Positions 33,921-46,483 of a stretch of 64,000 nucleotides of DNA are shown piece by piece (within the stretch, counting starts at the first letter, position 1; each line of letters begins with the position of its first letter). The notes beneath the pieces are model-generated. The model was not told the DNA's origin and did not search any database. It saw nothing but the letters and a program-made list of their open reading frames with translations. Position numbers and translations under genes: made by a program. The DNA is taken from NCBI RefSeq assembly GCF_030445035.2, contig NC_080680.1, forward strand, positions 52,837,212 to 52,901,211, read 5' to 3'. This stretch comes from Dasypus novemcinctus (lineage: Eukaryota > Chordata > Mammalia > Cingulata > Dasypodidae).

Positions 33921-36005
33921 GCAGATACATTTTTCATTTTACCCTAGAATGTCATCCCTTTATAAGTTTAAGGCTACCTGATTTTCAGCCTACGTATTAC
34001 AGAGTTAGAATTTTGTATCCAGACCAGCAACCCAAAGTTTAATGGGGAAAGTTAGATACAAGGCAAATTCATCTGGTTCCCATCTAAGAAGAATTAGAAA
34101 ATGAAGTACTAAAGTAAATCAGTTTTCCAATTGCTAACAAGTAACTCATTGATCCTGAGAGCAGAGAGCACCATCATTTGCTTATGATGTACCTTTTCTT
34201 TTTCTAATTTTGAATCAAACATAATCCTTAGCATATTAACATTTAAGGATTTAGATTTATTAGCAATTTTCCTTATAGGTTTAACTATGCTAAATTACAG
34301 TATTGCTATATGTGATTATGAATTTAACTTATGATCTAATATGAGACATTTAAACATAACCACTGAAAGGACTTCTAAACAGTTCTTATCATTGCTTTCC
34401 CCGCCCCCATCAATGTGTAATTGGAGTGCCACTTAAAGAAAAGGAATAAGCTCAAATGAGTAATTCTATTTTGGAATTTTAAAAATATACTTTAGTTTTT
34501 TTGTATGTTGAAGGTTTGAAATTCTTCATAACTGAGAGTGGTAAAATCATAGCGAGGATGTAAATCAATGCATTGACAATAAATTCACTATATAATCAAT
34601 TTTAAAGTTAATTGATTACCCTATTAATTGCTTTAAATTGGGGACATTCTTTTAATTTGTATTACATTAATTGCCATTTTAAATACTTGTCAATATGAGA
34701 ACATACTTATAATCTATCTTTTATTTTCATTCCAACATTTGCTGTAACTTAAATTTAAAAGAAGGCTTTATATTGTTCTGGGGAAAAGTCTAATGAATTT
34801 TAGAGTGCAGTATATGTATGTATTTATAATAATAGTTCATTTCACATGAAAGTAAAGTAAATGAGTTTTTGGACATGAACCATTATTTTCATAAATTCAG
34901 AAAAATTATCTCCATTTGCATATTTCAATTAGAACTCATAGATTAAAATAAACTATGATTTAAAAATAACTCATAGAATGTATTATTTTAAAAACCTATT
35001 TTTTGGACCCAAATATGAATTTAATATAGAGTTACATTGATTTAGAAAACTTGTGCTCTGCCAACAAATTATATTAGGTTAAAATCACTGAAACCAGCTA
35101 TAAGTCATTTAAACCAGCTAACCTACTTAATCCCAACATAAAATGTAGGTGGCTAGGTCTCTATTCTTTTGCTTATTTATTCCCTGAGATGTGGCCTTTA
35201 AAACATCTTGAGAAATACCTTAAAAATTTCTATGCCAGAATAGCTATTATCTGTCTTATTATTAATAATCAATAGTCCATTGTTCATTAGAGGAATCCAG
35301 TCATACAATGAAATATTTCATGAAGGTTGAACTTATAAAGATGATGAAACAGTAGAAATAGTTGCAGACTGAATTTTTATTTTTATTTTTAAAATTTTTA
35401 CTCTTTTTGCCTGAAATCTCCTTCTTATATAGGACCATAGCACAAACCTCAGAAATAATGGTTACATAATGGAAGGATTTAAAACACTGATGCAAATATT
35501 TTCTTACTATTAAAAGTTTCTTCTGCTGGTTCTAATAAATCATACTCCAAAGTTTCTAACTTTATTCTCTTTGTGGTAATTTAAAGCCTTATAAAGGTAT
35601 CTATGATCACTCTATTAATTTTCCTATCTCTGATGGATGATGCATGGTCCATGAGAATATACTATAATATATGAATGATCAGTACTGTACTTATTTTATG
35701 ATCTATGATTAATTAAATCATATTAAGTAGCTTTCTGATACTGAAAGAAACTTCTCAGAATATATACAAGAAAAGTGATAACTAAATACATTTAGTAAAG
35801 ATTTGCCTCCAAAGATTTAGATTTTCTCCAAAAAACCACAATTGGCCTTTGCAATTTTCAAAGTAATTTTACATCCACTATCTTATTTGATTTTCACTAA
35901 ATCTCAGTGGGGTAGATATTGCCGTCATTATACTAGTTTCGCAATTATGAAAACCAAGCCTTAGAGGGGTTAAGTATCTTTTTGAACATATGGATTTAAA
36001 TATTC
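33921..36005. other. Unassigned AT-rich DNA, candidate regulatory block
   Basis: About 2.1 kb without repeats I can name. Within it, 34540-34700 is dense in ATTAAT, TTAATTG and TAATTTG-like motifs (see findings). No gene. Confidence 0.4.
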
Positions 36006-36009
36006 ATCC

Positions 36010-36450
36010 TTGCAATAGTTATTTATTGAGCAATCACCATATGCTGGGCATGCTCCGAGCACAAAGGATGTAGACATAAACAGATTTAATTCTTTAGACC
36101 TAATGGAGTAGAAAAGGCAGCCACATAATACATAAATAAACATATAGCATTATGTATTGGTAAAGATGGTGTAGAAAAGGAATCTGGAATGGAGAACAGA
36201 GGATAATATGGGGAAGGGTATAATTTATTTAGGATGAATAGGGAAAGCCTCAAAGAGAAGGTGGAATTTGAGCAAATAACCTAATTTAGGGATGTGAGAC
36301 TTGAACATATGGGAGAAGAGTAATCATATCAAAGGAAAAACAAAGGCTAAAGGGATTGAATTTGGAGAATGTTTAGTTTAAGCATCAGTATCTCATAGGC
36401 TGTAGAAATGGGTCTAGATTTTATTCTCAGTGAGAAGGGAAGTCTAATGT
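36010..36450 (-). repeat. L2-like relic, antisense
   Basis: In reverse it follows L2: 'gttatttattgagcaatcac', 'atgctgggcatgctccgagc', 'gcctcaaagagaaggtggaa' and 'atttgagcaaataacct'. The steps are in the order expected of an antisense L2 3' region. Confidence 0.6.
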
Positions 36451-38194
36451 ATTTTATATTTTAAAATTTAGGTAGAGAGTTTGCATAGACAAACATCTCT
36501 GAATTGACTTCATGCAACTGTCTTCCCTTAACTTAATGTTTCTAATTATTTGACTAGGAGTGGAAACAAAATTTTCATTTACATTTACTAAAATGTATTA
36601 GTGTCTCTATCAATTTAGAGTTTAGAGTTTTAGGTTTTATGCCAATTATTTTCACAGAATATATGTTTAATATTATCTTGCCTCAACAATTTCTCAATGA
36701 CACAACGTTTTCTCCTTTTAAAGTCATATATTTAAATTTTGCCTATCAACTCTTGAAGTACTTAATTTAAAATAAGGATGTATCTAATAAAACATATAAA
36801 CAAATGGAGAATAAAATATAAGTAGATTTTATATTTATAAATAGAGTTAATTTCTTTAACTTTAAAATTCATGAATGTATGTATATAATTCCAAAGAAAT
36901 GTAATAAATGAATGCGCTTTTGATCTTACAAGTAAGCATGAATCTATCAAGATTTATTTCTGATAATTTCATTCTTTAACATTTCTGATGCCATAAAATA
37001 TAGATCATCATGAAATACTCAAATACCATAGCATAAAATTTCTTTATAATAGAATACTTTTAGACAGAATTAATAAGCAATGGGCAAGTTATAAGGTTAA
37101 TGTAGCCTTTAAGGTATTTTGAAAAGAGAATTCCTCATAAACAAGTTACCTCAAAATGAATTATTACTTTTAACTCTGCATATCCACATAATTACTCTGT
37201 TAAATTTCATAAAATGTAAATAATTTGATAGTCCCTAAAACTTAACATCATGCCTATAAATTTCTAAAGCTCCTATAGTAGCTTAATTCTTTGATGGACT
37301 CCAAAGATATAAGAAATCCTGTATATTCATGGAATTTGGGAAAGAGATAAACAATGTAAAAAATGCCTGTTATGGGTCAATTTTGACTATTTCATAGAAA
37401 TAAATTTGTCACTTTTGTTTAACACTGTTTTAAGTGAGATTATACAAGGAAATATAATTGTATGCTTAACACTAATGAGAAAAAGTTGTATTATGGAAAT
37501 ATATCAGAGAAAGGGTGAAGGACAATGGACAATTAGAGATAAAAAGGTATAGAAAAAAATACTTTGTGCAGATTGAGGAGAAAACATAGAATTGAGAAGG
37601 CCAAAAATCAACAGTAAAACAGCTTAACTTCTCTCCACCTCCCCTCTCTCTTCAGAAATCAGGAAAAGATTAATAACTATGAGCCACAGGTTTTCAAGAA
37701 GCCTGCAAGTGACCAAGACAATGTCCAGAGTCTCTGAAAGCAGAAAAGTAACAAAGAATAGCTGGCAGCTTCATGAATTAGACTTGATATAATTATTGTT
37801 TCTGTCTTGCACCTGTATCTCTGTCTACACCCAACTTCCAATAATGGAATCCTCCCTTTTGTTTATCTCAATGAGCATGGGACATTGGGCATTGGGGGCA
37901 ATGATTGTGTGCATGACCCAAATAGGGTCAATCTGAGGAACTTTTCTATGTGGAGTTGATAGGAAAACATCTTTTCTTTAGACTAGTTATGCTGGAATGA
38001 CTTGAGGGCTAGCCTTTCGGCCCAGAAAAAAAGGAGGTCAATTGCAGAAAATGAGAAAGATATGCTTTAAAGAGAAAGAGAGGTTTCTGTTTAAGTTCAA
38101 GTCTTAGATTCCAAATCCTCAAGTTCTCAACTTCATGTCCATATTTCCAAGGGCTGAGTCAATGAACAGATAGGCAAACTGTGAACTCTTAAAG
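36451..38194. other. Unassigned AT-rich DNA
   Basis: About 1.7 kb, no supported gene or repeat. Confidence 0.4.
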
Positions 38195-38535
38195 ATCCCA
38201 AGACTTAACTATGCATAGCTTTAGGGTGGGAACAGAGATTGAAAGGTTAAGGTGGTTGGAGTTGTCCTGGGTGGTGCTGCAGGGACAGTTACTGGACATT
38301 GTATGCCCTCCCATGGCCCACTGGGTGGACTGTGGGAGAGTGTGGGCTATGGTGTGGACCATTGACCATGAGGTGCAGCGGTGCTCAGAGATGTATTCAC
38401 CAAATGCAATGAATGTCTCATGATGATGGAGGAGGTTGTTGTTACGGGTGGAGGAGTGGGGTGAGGGGTTTGGGCGGTATATGGGAACCTCATTTTTTTT
38501 AATTTAACATTAAAAAAATAAAGACAAAAAAAAAA
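38195..38535 (+). mobile_element. LINE-1 3' end
   Basis: Plus-strand L1 3' untranslated region: 'ggttggagttgtcctgggtg', 'caccaaatgcaatgaatgtc', 'gaggaggttgttgttacggg', 'gggtgaggggtttgggcgg', 'tatatgggaacctcattttt', then a poly(A) run. 5'-truncated and non-coding. The 70-codon frame at 38211-38423 is chance. Confidence 0.7.
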
Positions 38536-41324
38536 AGCCCAGTAGATAAAAATAAGCTGATACTTAACAAGTAAGAAGGGACATAAAAATGGGTAAACTC
38601 TGTTCTGGATTTGTTCCTGGTATCCTAGAGTGCATTTATTATTTGAATATTCATGTGATTATTACCAGTGCAGGTAAACTGATGTTTAATGATCCCTTTA
38701 TGTTCTTCATGGTTACACTTGCAGTACTTGTCATCCTTTACAAAAACATATTGTGTCCTGGTCATGGCTCTGCTTAGAATATTTCCTTTTAACCTCAGTA
38801 TAGAAGGAACTTTTATATAAAGCTGTGCACAAAGTCCAAAAATACTCTTCTACATTTTGATTAGCAAAAACAGTAGACAAGGGGTACACATTATATCTAA
38901 GAACCACTGGGAAGGATTTTGCAATGAGATTTTTGCAGCTATTGTGGGAGAATAGACGAATACATAAAGAAAGTGATGATTGCATCTATACAAAAATCTT
39001 ACAGTGTCCAGGTATGCTATTCCTAGTGATTACATTGTAGTAGAAAGACAATTAGAGAGGGCAAACATAAGTTACATATATGAAGCAATGAGGAATGAAC
39101 ATTAAAACACTGAAAACTGATTTGAAAAAAATAATTTATAAGTGCTACTACCAATTTTATAGCATTATTGTAAAATCTGCTCTTTTATTCATATAATGAC
39201 TGATTTATTCCAGGAAAGCAGACACAATGAGCTTATTAGTGGAACCAAACATGAAAGTGAAACAATCCATTCCCAAATAAGTTAGAGAAACTGTTAAAAA
39301 TAGCTAAGAGGTAATAAATAGAATTTCTACAATAGAGAAGGTATCATTTCAGAAACAAATCCCCAGCACATTTTCTATTATTTTTCCTTTAAACGTTGAT
39401 CTACAGTTCTTCCAGCTACAGTGCTTGGAGGTATTTACCCTCTACAGTTGTTCTAATTATATCTATCAAATGTGATGCATGTTTAATTGGATTTTAATAG
39501 GACTGTAGCTCCTAGTTTAGCAGCAAATTTAACAGGAGAGTAATTTATTGCTGATAAGGTATGGGATCTTCAGTTCTTCCTACTAAGTAAGAATTGGAAA
39601 TGCATTTGAAAACCACTGTCTTGGGCGAGGTTCCTGTTCTGAAAGCAAATCTTATAAATCAAAGCAGGTGATTATTTTGTCCATGTTCTGAAAGAGTCGA
39701 GAACAGATATTATAAAGTTTAATAGCCCTGCCTATAAAAATATTGCTTAAGGAAGTGCTGCCTAAAATTTTCTTCAACTTAATCAGATACTGGGTACACA
39801 ATTTTTATGATAATATTATAACAACAGGTACATTTCTGGCTTGAGGGAAGTATAATACAATAACAAATTCTGTGAAAACATGAACATGCCAGCTGACCAA
39901 AAGTTGTATTCATCAAAAGAAATAACATTGACAGACATGTAAAGAAGGTATAGAATTTTAAAATAGCAGTTGCAAGGCAATTGAATCCATTACTGCATGA
40001 AATTTTTTTCCCTTTATGTTCTAGGGGTTCTTATGTATTATTTTTTTATTAGACTGTATTAAAGGTATTTATACTAACACAGCATTGGTACTTCGTGAGC
40101 TGAAACTTAATCATAATCCCTACTCACATATTTTATCTATCTCGGGTGAGTTGGTTTCCATTTTGATAGTGATGACAGTACAATAAGTAGGTGCTAATCG
40201 TTACACTGTCAGAAGAGTCCCCTGAATGTTTGAATAGTAATTTAAGGCATATTTGGAAAAGGAGAGACACTTTAGGAAACAAGAGGGAATATGGCTTCAG
40301 TAATAATGTGCCTTTATCATTAATGAATTTATAATGCCTCTCAGGAATCATCATGCTCATCCTTTCAAAATTCAGGATAATGGAAAGTGACTAAAGTTAA
40401 GGCACATTTAGATAAGTTGATGAAATGAACTTTGAATATTTCAGTTGAATCACAGAATCATTATATATGTCTATTTGTTACTAACAACTTATTTCTCATA
40501 CTGTTTATTCCACAAAATATGTAAAGCTACTTTGCAAATACCTCATTAATCCTTATCAACCTTCTGTGCTAACCTGTATGGAGGAGGGAAATAATGGTAC
40601 ATTCTATCATGAAAACAAAATTCATTATATGAGGTGAAGGTGCAGGCAAACTAAGAAAAACCAGGGCTCTCAAAAATATCAATTATCAAGACATTTAAAA
40701 CTATCTGTTCTAGAACTTTATATAAAAAATCATCAGGATCAGTTCATATCTATCCAGTTAGATTTTGAATAGAGGTATGAAAATATATTCACTCTATATG
40801 ACAGCTGGCTACACCTTGAGTTTCACCATGATTCTGAGGCCAGCAAAGCATGAGTACCTGGCATTCATCTTTTCTCAGAGTGTTTATGTCTAGGGCATGG
40901 CATGAACTAATTTCTGTAACCTCCTGTATCAATAGTGTAAATCAAGGAGCTACATGGTAGGATGCAAAAACGAATGAATGAACCCTGTCCTTAATCAGAC
41001 CAGCTGCTACTTGCAAAGAAAGATTCTATACATAAAACATAACTCTATGAGATAGAATATGAAAATGTCAGTTGAATTTGGATCTACTTTTAAGCTCTGC
41101 AGGGAACAGATTTCTAGCCAAATTCTATATTCGTAATTTTTTACAGGAAAATTTTCACTGTTTTGCCATTCACCTTCACTTGTGCTTATAAATTCCCAGC
41201 ACTCCCAGTATCTCCAGTGAAACCTATCTTTTTCCATCTGTGCATGAAACCATCCAGAACTCACATCATTTATAAAAGTGTGTGTACATGGCATGGTAAA
41301 CACAAGAATATATTTGAATTCAGG
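38536..41324. other. Unassigned DNA, candidate regulatory block
   Basis: About 2.8 kb without repeats I can name. The portion 39400-39560 has TAATTG, TATCTA and GATGCATG-like motifs (see findings). An open frame at 41007-41414 (minus, 135 codons) overlaps the MIR that follows and is not believable. Confidence 0.4.
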
Positions 41325-41530
41325 AGCTTTGGATTTCAGCTGAGCTCTGCCAATTGCAAGTTGTGTGACTTGAATAAGTAACTCAATACTTCTAAGACTT
41401 GCTATCCACACCACAAAATGTGGATTATAATGGTGCCTAACAGTGTTGCTGTATTAAATGAGGTAAAATAGTCAAGGCACTTAACACATTGCCTGCCTCA
41501 TAGAAATTGTCCAAATTTTGGTTGGTGATG
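41325..41530 (+). repeat. MIR SINE relic
   Basis: MIR steps: 'gagctctgccaattgcaagt', 'gtgtgacttgaataagtaac', 'ttataatggtgcctaacag', 'attaaatgaggtaaaatagt', 'gcacttaacacattgcctg'. Good order and spacing. Confidence 0.7.
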
Positions 41531-42049
41531 GCAGTAGTGGATAGGTAGTTATATATCTAAACGATTTTGCTTTGAGCTGAATCTGGGGTCAGTGTACACC
41601 TAACACCTCTAACAGATTAAGCCCGAGTTGTAACCATGGATTTTCTTGGGCAGATACACTCTTGCAGAATTGCTGACTGCACTTTGAAGGTAGGATGGTT
41701 TGATAAGAGAACATAATGAAAACCATACACTTTTAATGTTCAATATTTTTTCTCAGTAATTGTAAATATGGAGTTGAAAAGGATAACAGTACAGATGCTT
41801 TTACTTAGGATTATGGCAGATATTAATTCGGTCTCCTTTGCAATGTGTTCTATGGTCAAATAATATAAGCTGGTGTATCTTTGTTAACTATTAATGAGAA
41901 ACAAGTATTAGCATCTTATTTTTATTTTTTATTTTACTAAGTAGACTATCAAATTTATATTTAAAAAGCAAAATATATATAACCTATCACAATTCTAAAA
42001 GAATAGCATTAATTTTGCTATGTTTTGTTTAAATATAATTGAGTACTTT
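41531..42049. other. Unassigned DNA
   Basis: About 520 bp, nothing recognised. Confidence 0.4.
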
Positions 42050-42300
42050 AGTATGGCAGTTGTGAAGGTGTGCTCAGAAGTCAAATGTCCTAAATTCAAA
42101 TATTATCCTTCCATTTACTGGTCATGTAATCTTGGTGATTAACCTCTTTGTACCTCAGTTTACTCATTTTTAAAAAGGGAAAATTTATTGTACATCCCTT
42201 AAAATATTATTGTGCAGTTTAAATAAGATTATTTGTAAAGCACCTAGCATGGCACTTGGCAAATGGTAAGAGCTCAATAAATGTCTGCTGATGTTATTTA
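42050..42300 (+). repeat. MIR SINE, near full length
   Basis: Nearly the whole MIR consensus order is visible: 'atttactggtcatgtaatct', 'acctctttgtacctcagttt', 'aatattattgtgcagttt', 'gtaaagcacctagcatggca', 'ggtaagagctcaataaatgt'. The best MIR in the window. Confidence 0.8.
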
Positions 42301-42309
42301 TTTATTTTT

Positions 42310-43500
42310 GATTCAAATAGATTCTGTTAGAAGAGTACTATGTAGGACAAAAGAGGGTGCTAACAGAATGCATAACAGAAGTCTAAACTTGTTGGGGTAG
42401 TTAGCTAGGTGAAAACACAGTGGGCACAGTATTAGTGATCCAGGTTAAAGAAATAGCATGAACAAGTTCCCCAAGACAGGAAAAGAACACGGTGCTTTTG
42501 AGCAAATGAAAGGACAATGTGGTTGGATAGTTGAGAATGACAAGGAGCATGGTAGGATATGAGGCTGCAGAATTACAGAATTATACCTATTCTTTTAAAT
42601 CATGCATAAGTTTTGAGTCTTAAGTGCAGAGGATTAAGCATAGGTCTTACATGATCAGATATGCTTTTAAAAAATTCCTGCTGAAATAAGAAGAAACAAG
42701 AGTGAAAGGGAGATGCCTCCTTAAGATGCTATTACTGTCATCCAATCATCCAATTAAAATGATGATTTTAATTTGGATTAAGGTGTGAATATTGGAATAT
42801 ACAGAACAAAGTGAATTATAGAGGTGGTTCTAAATAACAATGGTTACATAGTAGAATTTCCTGAGTATTTAATATTAATTTTATTAATCCATTACCTGGG
42901 ATCTATAAAAGACCAACTGTATCAGAATTGGTTAGGGACTAAGGCAAATGTATTTTACTGAAGCACTTCCCAGCCTCTTCCAATATGCAGACAGAGGTAG
43001 AAACCACTAGATTAGAAAAATTTCTAGAACACTAGACAAAACTTGATTGATACAATGTGGAGAGTTAGAAGAGGTAGTAGTAAAGGATAAATTACCAGGT
43101 TTCTTATTTTTTTATGATGGTGAGGAAGGTGGTTGCATTTATGGAGGCAGGGATGTAGATAGACAGCAAGTTTTTGGGAATAAGATCAATCAGGTTGGAA
43201 ATCATGAGTTCATGAGATCTTATTCAGCCAAATGCAGATGCATGGCAGGCAGTTGGATTTGAGATCTGGGACTCAGAAGAAATATTTCATATGGAGGTGT
43301 GAATCTGGGAAATACTGAATATAGATGAATGGTACCTGATTTTATGGCACCATTTATGGAAGTGGATATATTCCACAGAAATAGTTTACAGGGAAAAGAG
43401 TATATAGGTTTAAATCATGAAGAATTCCAACATCTAATATTTGGATAGAGTAAAGAGAGCTAGGAAGGATGAACACCACATTGTTTTCAAAGCCAAGTGT
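42310..43500 (-). repeat. Old L2-type relic, antisense, long
   Basis: A long diverged block with steps I associate with antisense L2: 'gtgatccaggttaaagaaat', 'atttgagatctgggactcag', 'aggcagttggatttgagatc', 'agatagacagcaag'. An open frame at 43047-43262 over it is not a gene. The family call is tentative. Confidence 0.4.
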
Positions 43501-44008
43501 TTTCAAAGGCAAGGGAACAGATTGTACAGAGAAGGTACGTTTGGTTAAATATATTGACTAGACAAAATATATAGTAAGGGAGTACTGAATGTGTTTGTTG
43601 AACTTAACAACAAAATATGTTTTGGTGACTATTAGAAGAACACTTAAATTGGAGCGTTTTGAAGATTATGTGAGATGTGGGGTAATGGTGGCAACCAGTG
43701 CAAACAATTACTTAAAGATTTGTGACAGGGCACTTTCTATCCTGCTTCCTGCCCTCACATAGTTTTCAGCAAGAGGTAAGGAAGCCTAGAGATATCATGT
43801 GCTCTTTGTCAAATCCACCCCTTCCTCAACCAGCATCCTATTTGCTTCAACATTGCAATCTGCCTAAAGAAGGGAAATAAAGAGGATTCAAATAGAACTA
43901 GTAGATTAGTTTTTTCCCAAGTCCCTGTTGGAAGTAATCGCATTGTACTTTAAACCCCTGACTATCTCCATGACCTTAACAGTGGGACACTTACCTGCGA
44001 TTGACACT
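43501..44008. other. Unassigned DNA
   Basis: About 500 bp without a supported feature. Confidence 0.4.
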
Positions 44009-44130
44009 GTACTTTCTCTCTCTTTTTTTTTTCTTTTTTTTTTGAGTTAGTTCAGTAATTTATTCAGGTAGGGAGAAATGAGAAATGGGAGATCAGGTGT
44101 TGCAGGTAGAGAGGAAGGGGTACTTCCTCT
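44009..44130 (-). pseudogene. Tiny processed mRNA 3' end (retrocopy)
   Basis: The plus strand has a near-poly(T) run of about 24 bases up to 44043. On the minus strand an AATAAA polyadenylation signal (44064-44059) lies 15 bases before the resulting poly(A), the normal distance in mRNA. The insert (44020-44119, ~100 bp) is flanked by GTACTTTCTCT (44009-44019) and GTACTTCCTCT (44120-44130), an 11 bp duplication with one change. It therefore looks like a severely 5'-truncated, L1-mobilised copy of some host mRNA 3' untranslated region. The parent gene is unknown and no coding part is present. Confidence 0.6.
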
Positions 44131-44478
44131 TGTCCCAGCTCCCTTCTCCTGTGCTACCTAAAATTCTTCCTCTTGGACTTTGGGTTACACTGTGTGTCAT
44201 CAAGGAAAAACCTATATTTTCTAAACATTCTCAGAATGTTCCTTTCACTGTTTAGTGCTAACTGAAAACCTGCCTCTTCTCTGAGGCGTGCTGCTTCCCC
44301 CATGACTCTGTCATTGGTGGCTATTTCTTTTCCCTCACTCCCTGTTCCTAGAGCCTGCCTTTGCTTATTCTGTGCACTCTACTGACAATTAGAAAAAGCA
44401 AGCTCAGGCCAGAGCTGAAGGCTTGGCGATCAGAGCATACTGGATTCATCTTCATTTCAAACATCTCACTCCCTAGTC

Positions 44479-45088
44479 AGCTCTATCAATAGATTCAGCC
44501 CTAGTAACCCATTCTAACAGTTAAACAATGCTATAAGAAAGTCTAATCCATCAACTTTACAATGTCCTGTGTACCAAGTGGACAACACTACGAGGTGGCT
44601 CAGCATTTACCATAAGGGTGAGGGTGTATGAGGAGGGGGAGTGGAGAATTTTCCTTCCTGATACTTGTTGCTATATACAGAATATGTATCCCTCCACCCT
44701 AAAAGATTCCAGTTGTTGTAAAACTTGTATTATTTGAAATATGTCACTTTTGTCATCCCTTGTATAGTCATTTCCTAACTTTTTCTTTATTTGCCTCAAT
44801 CATTGAAGTACCTGCTTTATTCTCTCCCTCTGTACTTCAATGTCTACATTGATATTCTATTCAACACCCTGACTTCTCAGTTACTTGAATTCTTCACTTA
44901 CAAAAACCTTTTCCTTTATCTTAGCTCATGTCATATTGTAGGTTTTGTAATCATGATTTTTGTACCACGTCCAAAATCTTGATTTCAAACACAGTACTCT
45001 GATTAACTCTATTGATAGTTTCAGTTCTAACAATCCCTTCCAACAGTTCCCCAATGCTATAAGAAACTAGTTCATGAACTCTATCATG
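44479..45088. repeat. Diverged ~85 bp direct duplication
   Basis: 44479-44560 and 45005-45088 share many steps: a 'ctctatcaatag'/'ctctattgatag' start, 'aacag', and a 'caatgctataagaaa' run. About 70% identical by eye. They may be two pieces of one unnamed old repeat. Confidence 0.5.
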
Positions 45089-45297
45089 TTTTAACTCTTC
45101 ATTCCTTCCCTCATTTTTTATTCTTCTTCATTATCCATTTAATCTTGTTATTTACTTGATTCAACAGTACAGTTACTCCATTGTCTAAATCCCTTATTCT
45201 CTTAATTCTCTGGTCACATTTTTACCTGCAAAAAAATCCAACTCTGGTGCAATTCAACCTTCCCTGGTTCTTATCTATTTAAAATGTTTTTTTTTTT

Positions 45298-45306
45298 AAG
45301 AAAGAA

Positions 45307-45378
<72 letters not shown>

Positions 45379-45380
45379 AA
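45298..45380. repeat. (GAAA)n array
   Basis: About twenty GAAA units, one irregular at the left, preceded by a poly(T) run. It explains the lysine-glutamate-arginine repeat in the open frame at 45284-45502, which is not a gene. Confidence 0.95.
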
Positions 45381-45830
45381 ATATAATCCTACCAAATTTA
45401 CTTTATAATTTTAATTTCTTACACTTTCATACAACTATTTCATATCTTCTCCTTACCTCACATTCTGCCAACATTAATTTCTCACTTGTTTTTCTCTGCT
45501 GATGGACTGATTCATTTTTACTAAGAAAATAGAAGTGTTTTTACTCACAGCTGCACCCTTACAATCTTTTCTCTTATGTTACCACAGAGAACAGTCAATA
45601 TTTCTGTCTTATGCTAACCTCCTCCAGTTTTGAACTGAATCCTAACCTATCTCATCAAGCAAGGGCTTTATTATTACTATTGAATCCTCCCAATCCTACA
45701 ACACCATTTCTTCCTCTCAGTTGTACTAGTCACTTTGATAAACCAATAAGCAAACAAATCTCCCATATTAAAAAGCAACATCTGTTTGGGTCCAAGCTGC
45801 CTTTATAAATGCTTCTTTTTCCCTCTGTTT
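45381..45830. other. Unassigned DNA
   Basis: About 450 bp, nothing recognised. Confidence 0.35.
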
Positions 45831-46483
45831 TGGCAGTTTGAGATTATTTTATGAATCTCCAAAAGAGAAAGATTGTGTTTGTAAACTAATCTATTCCTCT
45901 GGGTGTGATACCCTTTGATTGCATTAAATTCAGCTGCAGTGTCTTTGATTAGATTGCCTGCTAAGATTTGGGCTTTTGACTCAACTACATCAGTAAGGCA
46001 TGACTCAGGTTGAGTCCCTGCTCCCTTGATGGGTCTGATATAAAGGGATACTCACGAAGACATACAGAAAGAGAGAGCTTTTTCATTTTTGATCCGGCCA
46101 TGTGACATAAAGAAAAAGGCTCAGGCAGCTGAGGCCCCAGGGACAGATAGCTTAAAGCTGACCTTGGGACGAGAGTAAGGCAGTCAAGACTGATAGAGGA
46201 AGCCCTACGAGATAAGCCCTATGCCAGCTTGCAGGTGAAATTGGAAAGAAGCAGAGCATCTGCACCTGAGAGAGGAAGAGGCCACAGAGATGAGTAGCCA
46301 TCTTGCTTTACCTAGTGATAACACACTGGGACCAACAGTAGCTGACTTTGTTGAGACAGCATCTCTGCTGATTCCTTGATTTGGCCTTGGAACTGTGAGC
46401 TTTAACTACCAAATAAACCCCCATTACAAAAGCCAACAGATTTCTGGTACTTTGCACCAGCATCTCTGTGGCAGACTAATTCA
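45831..46483 (+). mobile_element. MaLR-like solo LTR
   Basis: It starts TGGCAGTTTGAGATTATT and ends GTGGCAGACTAATTCA, so start and end carry a TGGCAG/ACTAAT layout. Shared with the LTRs at 25845, 26626, 50152 and 51420: 'gattgcattaaattcagc', 'aaggcatgactcaggttgag', 'gaactgtgagctttaac', and 'agatttctggtactttgca'. No target duplication was found. Confidence 0.65.

Noticed and set aside
41007-41414. 135-codon minus frame
   Set aside because: It runs across part of a MIR relic and unique sequence, so it cannot be a conserved gene as drawn.
45284-45502. Frame with a Lys-Glu-Arg repeat
   Set aside because: It is the GAAA array translated.
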